Below, piece by piece: positions 46,770 through 59,627 of a stretch of DNA of 64,000 bases. The notes below the pieces were generated by a model that was not told the origin of the DNA, searched no databases, and saw only the letters and a program-made list of their open reading frames with translations. The position numbers and the translations under genes are program-made. Source of the stretch: Pempheris klunzingeri (lineage: Eukaryota > Chordata > Actinopteri > Acropomatiformes > Pempheridae); assembly GCF_042242105.1 (NCBI RefSeq), contig NC_092018.1:24270667-24334666 (forward strand), written 5' to 3'. The first letter of the stretch is position 1. The number at the start of each line of letters is the position of its first letter.

Positions 46770-47130
46770 TGAGCTTTGGGAAAGTAGAATTAAGGATTGT
46801 TCTGTTAATGCTGCACTTCAGCTCCATATACTGTAAGGTCAAGCTGAGTGAGATAGATTTCGTTCCCCCTAAATGTGACAAATGTAGGTCGGAGGATGGG
46901 ACCTTAACTCACCTCATGCCCCAAATCGCTCAAGTTCTGGAAGGAGATATTTAAATGGTGCAGTGTAATACTTGGGGAGCAAGTCACCTGTGACTGTAAT
47001 CGGTTTCCTCTGGCTCCTAAATTCTGTCCTGGACATTTTGTCACAGTAGCAGTGGGTATTACCAACATAGCTTATGCATAATACACTAAACTATTGTAAT
47101 ATTCAGTAAACTGTATATTCTGGAAAGTTT
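46770..47130 (+). pseudogene. L1/Tx1-like LINE remnant, reverse-transcriptase ORF C terminus
   Basis: Frames interrupted by stops and shifts encode the characteristic end of an L1/Tx1-type ORF2: LWESRIKDCSVNAALQLH, then KLSEIDFVPPKCDKCRSEDG and TLTHLM, then in a shifted frame FWKEIFKWCSVILGEQVT. The order (Cys-x2-Cys ... GTL.H ... FW..IF) fits that family. At least one frameshift and an internal stop make it non-functional. Confidence 0.65.
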
Positions 47131-47831
47131 AGTGGATAGGTGGATAGCAGGACCTTTAAGTCTGTGAGTAGAAGTAAAAATGTAGGATTCTGAGTTTTAT
47201 CTTTCACATAAATCCAAACTTTTAGCAGTTTGCAGTCTCATTCCTGATGCTCCCAGAAGCATCCTCCATATTTCCTCCATATGCTCTTTACAATGGGAGC
47301 TGCGCTACTGTTGATGTGACACTGATGAAGTGTACACAAACCGCCTTCCCACTGCTCCTCTGCAGGGTCAAGAGGGGCTGTTTATAGAAGACATGAGCAA
47401 CTTAAAGTCCCACAAAGCCTCACATGACCATTTTTTTTGGGGGGGAAGTTTTAATCTGTATATCGAAGCGTCTGATTTTGATGACGCCTTTGAGTTTGAC
47501 TATTTGAATGCCAAAGTTCTGGAACTCATTTATTCCATAAAAGGATACAATTATTAGAATAAAAATGAGTCCAAGAAGAACCTCATATTTCATAGGAAAG
47601 ACATAAACTGGCCAATATCACCCTGATGCTAAAGCAAACATCAGGTTATTAGAAGTTTGGAGTGAAAAAATAATCATGTACTTTTTGGAACACGACACAG
47701 CGTACGCATCACACTCTTGCAGCACTTCTGACTTGTTCTAAGAATATCTGGTGCAACTGTGTTTCGGTTGACACTTCCTTAAATTTAAAAGCATTTCCTC
47801 TTTTTCCACTTCTGCACCTCTGCATCTCCAG

Positions 47832-48196
47832 CAACATAATGTTCCAGTGATGTGCGTTGTTGGCATCATCTCAGCCCCTCGAGAAGTTCATGGGAAAAAG
47901 CCGCAGAGGGGAAGGATCTGAGGAAGGAGGACAGCGGAGGAGCTTTCCACCGGGAGAATGGAGGCATCAGTGTCTAGTTTTGGCGATGACAGCTCCATCT
48001 GAAGTTGAGGAAACCATTTTCAGCTGATTGAGCTGAAGCAGGTGAAGCGTCGCCAGAGCTGCTTGTTTAATCTGGTGGATGTTTCTGAACGTGGCAGAGT
48101 TGAGGAGGCTGAGCTCAGCGGCTGCCAGGCTGCAGCTATGGTCGTTGAAGCGAGGTGTCCTCCCTCCTCATCAGTGACCCCGCCGTTTGTCTCACC
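47832..48196 (+). promoter_or_regulatory. adora2a: adora2a 5' untranslated part of the first coding exon, with upstream ORFs
   Basis: The predicted exon starts after a strong acceptor (CTCTTTTTCCACTTCTGC ... CTCCAG) at 47831. Upstream ATGs include a 4-codon ORF at 47839, one near 47854, and an ATG at 48138 opening a 36-codon frame that overlaps the receptor start in another frame and stops at 48248. Such ORFs would be expected to restrain receptor translation. Confidence 0.45.
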
Positions 48197-51067
48197 ATGC
48201 CGGACGACCCCATCGCCTCCGTCCTCTACATCATCCTGGAGCTGCTGATCGCTGTGTTCTCTGTGCTGGGCAATGTGCTGGTCTGCTGGGCTGTGTGCCT
48301 CAACAGCAACCTGCAGAGCATCACCAACTTCTTCGTGGTGTCGCTGGCGGTGGCCGACATCGCCGTGGGCGTCCTGGCCATTCCCTTCGCCATCGTCATA
48401 AGCACCGGCTTTTGCTCCAACTTCTATGGCTGCCTGTTCATTGCCTGCTTCGTGTTGGTTCTCACTCAGAGCTCCATCTTCAGCCTGCTGGCCATTGCCA
48501 TAGACCGCTACATCGCAATCAAGATACCACTCAGGTAGGCAGTCAGAGAAGTATGGTTCCTCTGTCCAATAAGACAACATTCATAAAGGGTCTATAAAGG
48601 GTCTAAGTTGTTTTTAAGGACTTTTTAATGGTTAATGAATTATTCATCAATACTTTATAGATCAGTTATAAGCTGTTAATAAGAACTACTTCTAGGCTTA
48701 TAGGTTGCGGAAAACTCTTCAGTATTTTAGACTTAAATCCATTTATCAATGTACAAGCAGACTTGTAAGATTTATAAACATTAATAACTGCATGACAAAC
48801 CATCACAGGGGGTTATTCACAACCTGGTAAAAAAAAAAGTTAAAAAGGTGTCCTGAATAGATTCATTAATAACTGATGGTGTAATAAATTATTTATTACC
48901 TACTAATAAAATTTCTAGTTACAAGTGATAAACCCAGGATGCCCCAGTGGGCAGTGGTACCAAAAGCTCTTAACCACGACAGACAAGAAAGAATAAAAAG
49001 AAACGTGTGTTTTGGGAAGAGAAAAAAAAGGAATCGTAAGTGCATTATTTGATATTCTTTACAGAGAGAGTGCATTTAAAATATGTTCTACGTTTTTATC
49101 TTTTCCTTTTGTATCTTTCCTCAGCTCAGACTAACCTGATTCTTAGTCCCAGGAGGTGGAGGTCTCACAATAAAACTCCATATTTCAGTTCTATCAGTGA
49201 AGACGTGACATTTGAACCGGCGAATCTTGGCTGCATAAGTGTGTCCAGAAATGGCATCTCCTATGAGGCCGTATCTCCCTGGAGCAATCAAATGAATTTT
49301 TCTTTAATTGCTTCTACAGACTATGTAACCCCCTTTGTAACTCCCTGAGTAGTCATACTTTATTTCTGTTACAGAGAAAAAACACAGCGCTTGTCACACT
49401 GTTTATGTTGAACGTCAGCTTAGATTTAGTGAATTAGCAAAGGACGGTATGTCTGTGTCGACAGACATTAATCCTGTCACCCTAAAACAGGCTGACCAGT
49501 AGTGATGCTCTCGCTCAAGCTGTGACCTCATCATACCAAAACAATGAACTGCAGACCACGTCGAGCTCAGACTTCCTGTTTTCAGGACTCAGTCTGTTTT
49601 CACACAGCCTCCTCCTCCTGGTGAAGATACGTGATGGTTTCTCTGTGTTGGTTTTTTTGCATCCCTGATGGGGGGGCTTGTTTTTGCAGCATTAACCTTT
49701 GCACTTTAACATCTCAAGAATGTGATAGAAAGAAGCCAAACGTCTCAGCTGCTCTCCCACACTGTACTTCAGGCGTACTCAAAATAGACTCTTCCTTTGA
49801 GGAGGTTTGAAAGACTTGTTTGTTTGTTTGTCCTTGCTCTTTTAGTTCCGGCATGAGAAGTGCTTCCACAGAGCAATCAGCTGAGCACATCAAGTCAAGG
49901 GGAACGTCATTCAGTGTGAACTAAAGATTAGTGACTGATAATGGCATAGATGTGAGATAGACATTTTAGCATGGCTGCCGTTTTGGGAAACAAACATCTT
50001 TTGCACAGTTCTGAGATGACATCAGGTGCTTGATGTTTGCACCATCTCCCCCTTCCAGGTACAACAGCTTGGTGACAGGCCAGCGGGCACGAGGCATCAT
50101 CGCCATCTGTTGGGTTTTTTCCATCATCATCGGTCTGACCCCCATGATGGGCTGGCACAAGCTTCCCAAGAGCACCAATAACACCTGTCAGCCCGGCCTG
50201 ATGAAGTGCCTGTTTGAGGCGGTAGTGGTCATGGAGTACATGGTCTACTTCAACTTCTTTGCCTGCGTGTTGATTCCACTGCTGCTGATGCTGGCCATCT
50301 ACCTGTGCATCTTCATGGCCGCTCGCCACCAGTTCAAGCTGATCGAGCTAAAAGCCTTTCACGGAGAGAAGTCGCGCTCCACGCTGCAGAAAGAGATCCA
50401 GGCCGCCAAGTCTCTGGCCATCATCGTTGGCCTATTTGCAGTCTGCTGGCTGCCTTTACACATCATCAACTGCTTCACCCTCTTCTGTCCTGAGTGTGCG
50501 CGTCCTCCGGTCTGGATCATGTATGTGGCCATTATTCTCTCCCACGCCAACTCTGTGATTAACCCCTTCATCTACGCCTACCGCATCCGGGAGTTCAGAC
50601 AAACCTTCCGTAAGATTATCCGGCAGCATATCCTGAGCCGGCAGGAGGTGTTCGACAGTGGCAGCAGTATGCGCACCTCCACTCACAACAGCATCAGTGA
50701 CTCCATCAGACTCAAGGCAAACGGCCTCAGCTTTGACATTTTCACTGAACACAGCAGCAGTAGCGGTGAAAGCTCCTACCACTGCCCCACTCACATCTCA
50801 CCCGGCTTGGTGGCAGTATCCCACCCTCCTCTGTCAGTCGTCATCGCCCACTGCCCTAAGGTAGGCCCGTGTCCACTGGAAGCCCTCAGACAGACTCAGA
50901 TCCCCACAGATCATCATCTACAGTACGATGAGCAGCAGCGCGACGTCGCCGAACCAGAGGTGGTGGAGGATAAGGACAAAGAGAACCTCGGCTCTGCCCA
51001 GGTCGCAACGCTGTTCAACAAGCAGAACAGGACGAGTTGTTTTTGTGAACTGGCAAAAGTGTCCTGA
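48197..51067 (+). CDS. adora2a: adora2a: adenosine A2A receptor (GPCR)
   Basis: A Gs-coupled class A receptor for adenosine at the plasma membrane. There are two coding exons, 48197-48534 and 50059-51067, joined in phase 2 at the R after the DRY loop, the same position as in mammalian adenosine receptors; 448 residues (human 412). Seven membrane segments are evident. Visible key residues: D54 (2.50), DRYIAI at 103-108, F165 and E166 in loop 2 (human F168, E169), N in LHIINCF, SH in ILSHANS, and [12 protein letters not shown]. An N-glycosylation site NNT is in loop 2. Human C74 and C146 are both absent (F76 at the first position), while C71/C159 and C77/C166 counterparts remain. The tail (about 150 residues) is long but unlike the human tail in detail. 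A2A was preferred to A2B because of the sequence and the long C-tail. Confidence 0.96.
48535..50058 (+). other. adora2a: adora2a intron
   Basis: A 1.5-kb GT-AG intron. No repeat family or coding signal was recognised in it; the short ORF at 49040-49348 lacks support. Confidence 0.8.
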
Positions 51068-52090
51068 TGAATGCACAGGAGTGATCATTCACTGGTATTC
51101 AGGAGCCACAAGAAACTCTCTCTGTTATTTAAACACAGTGACTTTAATTTAAACCAGACTAAAAGTCTAAAAGCTCTGCCAGTGGTCCAAAGAGGTTGTA
51201 CCGCTCAACAACACAGCACATTACCGAAAGTGGTTTAAATTGACGTGCGCGTGACGTTTCTATATTTAGAGTGCAGGCACTTCACACTCTAAAATGCCTC
51301 TGTGTTTATTTTAACAAATAAGAGCACTGAATGCTTTGGCTTTGGGTTCAGTACAGAAGCACTTAGACCAGTGAAATTGCTTGACCCACCAAAGCTAAGC
51401 CAACATGGAGAGAAGGAGCAGTTTGGACCCCTCGCTCTCTTAAAACAAAAGAAAAAGTATTGATTGTGCCTTTACAGGATGACCTTCTTTGTTTAACTGT
51501 AGGTTAATGAGTAAGTCTTCAGCCTTTTCTCTCAATTAAATTATTGATGTGTTTTTTAGTTTTTCAGGGACGTGGACATAAATGCACCATTACCATGGAT
51601 CATTGAAAACAGATTACTTCTGATCAACATTTTATTATTTCGGATTCACCCCGTCCTGAACCTGCAAGGTGCACGGACAAGCACCACCAACCTCCTGAGT
51701 TCACGCTTATTTACAGAAATGTAAACATTTTTCACATTCAGCCTATTCCCTTTCTCCTTTTTCTTGTAATTCAGCTTCATGGCAGGTGTTTGCCGAAGCC
51801 AAGGGTCCAAAGTTGGTAATGTAACGCTGAAATGTAATGCTGTATTTTTGTTTGCTCGGTGTGACAAAGTGACTTGACTGCGTTTAAGTTATATTCATGT
51901 AAACGATAACTGCTGAGCTACTTTGATTAATAATGGGAAATTGAGGATTTAGACTTAAAACAACCTCATGGAAGAAGTTGTGTTTCTTATTTTTCATGAT
52001 GAATTCACCGAGTCCAGCGCAGCTATTGCCTTCTGTGTTCACACAAGCAGGCTAACACAAAGTCCTGTCTTTTAAATAAATCCTTTTACA
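51068..52090 (+). other. adora2a: adora2a 3' untranslated region
   Basis: An AATAAA at 52075-52080 is a plausible polyadenylation signal about 1 kb after the stop codon. No coding signal in between. Confidence 0.55.
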
Positions 52091-52574
52091 TTTTCAAAGT
52101 TTACTTGCTGTATTTTCATTCAGCTATGGCCACAAAATGTTCCCAGTCATTATTCAGTAGCTGTAGGAACAGCTCCAGACTTCCCATTGGCTTCTTACCA
52201 GACAGGGTCATGTTTCATATCAGATCTGGAGGTCTATAGAATTGAGATCTGGTTTGCTCATTCTGGGAAATGGTTAGTTAAACAGTCAAACTATCTTTGG
52301 AGTTCTTTATTTTCCCAGCTTTTATCGCAATTCCCCTCTGAGTTCAGGTTACAGGGTGCAGGGCCCATTTCTTTTTAGAAAGCTTCCCCAGGGGTCTTCA
52401 GTGCTTTTTAAAAGATTCACCACAGAGACCTCCAGAGAGTCCTGCTGCTGTCCTGTGTGGCAGCGTCTCGTCTCCTCAGCTGGGTCATATCAAGGTTATG
52501 ATTCAAAATTGTCGGCTGTTATGAGAAAACCTAGCTGTCATAAGGAGAGAACCATAAATGTGTCTGCGTTTTAT

Positions 52575-52745
52575 ATTAAAGGAGTAGTTTGACATTTTTA
52601 GGACCTGCCCCTGTTTGCTCTTGCTGAGTAGGTAAGAGGATTGATACAATTCACGTGTCTCTGTCTCTGTCTCAAGCTCTGAAGTTCACTAATAATGGTT
52701 AATGTGTCCGACTATTTCTTGGCTAGTTTTTGTACCCTCGTACCC
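52575..52745 (+). repeat. fragment of the same teleost interspersed repeat
   Basis: Begins TTAAAGGAGTAGTTTGACAT, continues GAGGATTGATACAATTCACG and ends CGACTATTTCTTGGCTAG, the order seen in the abundant dispersed repeat. It is in the spacer between adora2a and the C22orf15 ortholog. Confidence 0.55.
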
Positions 52746-52959
52746 TGATCAGCAAAAAAAGCTCAGACAAACCCAATGTACTGTGTGGCGGGAAACAATA
52801 AAGCGTCTTGACATCACTGTCCAGCAGCTATAAAGTCCAGAGTGCCAGTCTGTCTGTGTGTGGAGACTCCATGGATACAAGCAACAGCAGTCCCTCGTCC
52901 CCTTATTTAAAAGGCCTCGGCTTTGAAAAGCAGAAGAGGAGGAGGAGGATGCAAAGGAG

Positions 52960-52983
52960 GTGTGTGTGTGTGTGTGTGTGTGT
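52960..52983. repeat. (GT)n microsatellite
   Basis: Perfect GT dinucleotide repeat of about 24 bp. Confidence 0.9.
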
Positions 52984-53204
52984 ATTTACCATCCCTACAT
53001 TATGCGGGCCAGTTCATGCAGCCTCTCCCTCTGAGCTACCTTTGTCACAAAGTGGGGACCACAACACTCATTTAACAGCCTCTATTGTTGCACTCAGTGC
53101 CCAGTCCAAACTTGTTACTCCCTGGGCTCTTTGGAATAAACAGATGCTTCAGATGACTGCTAGAGGCACAGCTAGAGGAGATTAACTGCAGCGAGGACCA
53201 GAAA

Positions 53205-54528
53205 ATGTTTGTCACTATCCTGTTTGGAGGTTAGTAAAATTCCTAGATATTTTTATTTCTCTAAAACAATGATGCTGACTACGTTGAGAAGCTGATATGT
53301 TTTACTATTTTATTTGAGTTTAATGCCAAACTTTGCCATGTATATTGAACATGGTGGTAAACTACTGCTTTTCATTAGATACCAACACTTGTGTGTGTGT
53401 GTGATAGGGACATACAGATGATAGAGTGGATGGAGGGAGAATAAACTTGTTTTATGAAATAATCACAGTGCAAAATTAAATGTTCTTTAACTGGTACACA
53501 ATATTTTTCTTGACAGACAGCCAGATGGAAATGTTAAATCTCAACTGTAAGCTGATGAACTTCATCAGTCATTTAAAGGAGAAGTGTGGTCTGGACTTCA
53601 AAGGTACTGAACAACTCTCAGACACATTGTTAGTGACTGATGCACCTGAAGCACCAACTCCCATGCTGCGGTCTGATTTTTATGAACGTGTCAGAATAAC
53701 AGTTTTACTTGTTAGTCTGAAAACATTTATACACTACTGTCAAGCCAGTGCACGCCAAAATGATTTCCCCAGTGAAACATTTGATGCTAAGTGTGGTGTA
53801 AAGAATCCCGCATTACTTCCTGTAGAGTGTGTGGACCTGCTGGACAGCAGTGGTAGAGTGATGAACCTGGAGGGGAAGCAGCACAGCGAGGCGCTGGCCA
53901 GCAGCATGCTGGTAGAGAGACAATACTACGTCCTCCTGCAAGTGTGCCGTGAGTTCATCTGGGTTTCTAAACCTGGTTGGGTGAATAGATGGATGTAGCA
54001 CAAGGGTTTGACTGACAACAGGATAATCACAATTCTAGAAAGTCAAGGTGAAAGTATGATTCAGAAATCAGTGTTTGGTAACAAAAAGTTTCATTTGGTT
54101 TTGTGGGAAATGTTTGACAAACTCTTGGAAAGGATGTCCAGCTGTTTTATTACACTCTAAAGGTCATGGTTCTACTTCCCCTCAGGAGACAATGACACTG
54201 GAGGTCGGAAATATGTGTCTCTCCTAAACAACTTCAGCCAGAGTCATCCTGAGTTAACAGGTAACAAAAAACCATCATTAGAGGAAATAAAGCGAGCAGA
54301 CTGGAGCTGGCTCTCTACGGCCCCCTGTTGGTCAAATACATCTTTAAAATCAAGAAGAACAAAAGAAAAAACTCACACCAAGTCAAGATAAATTGGTTTG
54401 TGAATTCCTGTGTTGCAGAGCTGCTGAGGAAACTGTCAAACCCCAACAAGGAGCGAGATAGAAAGACCAGAGGAGGACGGACACACAAAAGCATCTCCGC
54501 GAATAGAAAGAAACACCCAATGAAGTAG
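53205..54528 (+). CDS. C22orf15: ortholog of human C22orf15, uncharacterised small protein
   Basis: Five coding exons: 53205-53229, 53517-53603, 53826-53948, 54186-54260, 54419-54528, in continuous phase, for 139 residues. The first exon codes only MFVTILFG plus one base. The protein aligns without gaps to the N-terminal half of human C22orf15: MFVTILFG for MFIKVMFG, then NCKLMNFISHLKEKCGL for SCRLVNLTAHLRQKAGL, VDLLDSSGRVMNLE for IALLAEDGNLVSLE, and ERQYYVLLQV for ERAIYVLVRI. A YVSLLNNFSQSHPELTELLR segment and a basic tail (RKTRGGRTHK) follow. The long ORF 53480-53998 reads through the second intron and into flanking introns and is not the gene product. Function is unknown. The N-terminal half has a ubiquitin-like strand/helix pattern by eye, which is only an inference. 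Confidence 0.85.
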
Positions 54529-55050
54529 TTTCTATATGAGACAGACTTTTATTTCTGCTTCCATAGAAAACCTGATACAAAACCTGACGTTTAAAGGGTT
54601 AAAATGTCTCCTGTATCCGTACAACCAGTCTGTAATGCATTAGATAATGGGAACTCTGCAATATATTTTCTACTGTAGCCTGTACTACCAACTGAGTTGT
54701 AAGTGACTGTGTATTAGAGGATGGTTGGGATCCTCTTCAATAACACTGATAACTAAGTAACTACGGCATGTCCTTTTGCTTAAGTACAGAACTGTTACCT
54801 GCAAATACAACAGAAAAGTTCCTCACGATGAAGAATGCCATTTTATTGCAGGTGCATTAATGTATGACTGGCTGTGCTATTCTGTATTAATGTAGTGGAC
54901 AAACCACTGATGGCACATCTTTATGTGTGCACCTGCAGGTCTGAGTCTCAGTGCACAGCAATAAGGCACTTCCAAGAACTGTTTGCTGTTTCTACTGGAG
55001 AGACATGTTAGTCTTTCTGAAATAAGACACTACAGGCAAATTAAATTACG

Positions 55051-55083
55051 AGAAAGACACTATACAAATACAGACCATTTACC
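55051..55083 (+). repeat. truncated SINE/LINE tail fragment
   Basis: AGAAAGACACTATACAAAT followed by ACAGACCATTTACC matches the 3' tail of the SINE at 27093-27337. Only the tail is present. Confidence 0.6.
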
Positions 55084-56141
55084 GTTTGTAATCTTACTGT
55101 GAAATCCCATATCTAAACTGTCAGTGGTCCCTCGCAGTGATTCATAAGTAAATGAAGGTGAAGCAGGATTTCTAAAAATGATGAATCAAGATACAAAATT
55201 AGCTTTTTAGAAATGACAAAAGAATCAACTGACACATGCCAAAATACAAAACATAAGGAGCCAGGCCCTTAGCCAGGAATCCTTCATACATATTTTATTT
55301 CATTTATTTACGGTCTGATTTGATTGACTTCAAAGAAAATGAAAAGAAAAGAAAGTGATGAATTCATCATTATGCTTGCAGAACATTTCCAAAAAAAATG
55401 AAAGTTGAGTTAAAGGTTGCTAAAACCCTCACATAACGTACAATACTGAGGAGATGACCTCAGTGGGAGCCTGTGTGGAGCACTAGAGAGAGCACTTATC
55501 TTTTTTACCTGAGGTGAACGGTTTCTGTAATTCTAATAAGCAAAATTTAAAATCATTACCATCCTTTGTGGAAACCAACATATTGGTCCGTGGGGACCAA
55601 ACAATAAATCAGAAAATCGAATAAACAGATTCTTACTACTTTAGGGAAGGATAGTTCATTTGCATATTGTGTAAAACAATAGTGTATACTTTAGGTCTGC
55701 TGCATCTGTGTGACAGACAAAGTCCACCCCCCCCCCCCTAATTTATAGTGACACTTTAAATTAGGACAAGTTGCAAACATAGTTCCATCTATTAACACTG
55801 CACAGGCAGGAAACTGGGTGCGTTTGGCTGAGGTCCCCACGGACCCCAATACATTGGTATTCTAAAAAATAAAAAAAAAAACACTAATTAAAACAGAAGC
55901 AGAAACAATTACATGAAGTCATTAGGAACAACTTGATTGACAAATGTCGTAAAACAGTGGAAAGATAGAATAAAGCTCCTGTGAGATATGACAAAAAGTT
56001 GGTAGGCTGGTAGGTTAAAAAGACCAGGCTATTTTAGAACTGATTTATAATTACATGTTCTCACCTTCAGCCCTTTCAAAGCTTGCTATTATACTTTGAG
56101 CTGGTACCCATTGAACATCATGTCCCCCTTGATGCCAGTGA

Positions 56142-56219
56142 CACACTGACACTGGCAAACAACAATGTCAATGGTAAAGTCAGTGCTGAATTCCATTTGG
56201 CTGCTTCAGTGTCAGTGTG
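56142..56219. repeat. 13-bp perfect inverted repeat (potential hairpin)
   Basis: CACACTGACACTG (56142-56154) and its exact complement CAGTGTCAGTGTG (56207-56219) enclose a 52-base loop. Part of the left arm is also in a smaller inverted repeat GCCAGTG ... CACTGGC. The location is about 350 bases upstream of upb1. Confidence 0.6.
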
Positions 56220-56478
56220 CAGTCATATGATTTACTAATACAGCACCTGTGCTTATAATATATATATATATAAAATAATCCACCGCTGTCAGAGCATGAT
56301 GGAGATGCGTGAATGAGAACTACAGTCAGTGGTACTTACACTGTGGCGCGGGGCGGAGGGATACATGGAGTTAATTAATGACCTAAGCCCTTCACCTGCC
56401 GCTGGACAGACAGACCGCGCAGCGCCCCTTTGCCTCTGTCCAAAGTCGCGTCACACCGAGTGAACACACACAGAGGAT

Positions 56479-56485
56479 TATATAA
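56479..56485 (+). promoter_or_regulatory. upb1: candidate TATA box of upb1
   Basis: TATATAA lies 89 bases upstream of the upb1 start codon, in a CpG-containing stretch (GCGCAGCGCC near 56420, GTCGCGTCACACCGAG near 56450). The position is compatible with a start site about 30 bases downstream and a short leader. Inference from motif and spacing only. Confidence 0.45.
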
Positions 56486-56573
56486 CGAGTGTGTCACATA
56501 TAAGGTGCCCACGGTCCGTTCATACTGAGCAGTGCTGCTCCAGTGAAGCCTCAAACCCGAAGAAACCGCAGAA

Positions 56574-59627
<3,054 letters not shown>

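Larger units (their letters stand above)
43821..47831 (+). other. non-coding region upstream of the adora2a coding exon
   Basis: About 4 kb, either an adora2a leader intron or intergenic. It holds a LINE remnant (46770-47130), a dispersed repeat copy (45880-46110) and several short homopolymers. No gene is recognised. It ends with a pyrimidine-rich acceptor (TGCATCTCCAG) at 47831. Confidence 0.55.
52091..53204 (+). other. spacer between adora2a and the C22orf15 ortholog
   Basis: Contains the dispersed repeat at 52575-52745 and a (GT)n tract at 52960-52983. No gene recognised. The promoter of the downstream gene must lie here but shows no distinctive element. Confidence 0.55.
54529..56478 (+). 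other. spacer between the C22orf15 ortholog and upb1
   Basis: Non-coding. It holds a truncated SINE/LINE tail (55051-55083), a 13-bp perfect inverted repeat (56142-56219), a C run near 55728 and a (TA)n near 56262. A polyadenylation signal for the upstream gene was not placed with confidence. Confidence 0.55.

Noticed and set aside
48020-48580. 186-codon open frame on the minus strand
   Set aside because: Antisense to the first coding exon of adora2a; composition (Gln/His/Asp/Gly-rich) is the reverse of receptor codons, with no domain or splice context.
53480-53998. 172-codon plus-strand ORF taken as a single-exon gene
   Set aside because: It includes intron sequence on both sides and the intron 53604-53825; only the spliced form aligns with C22orf15.
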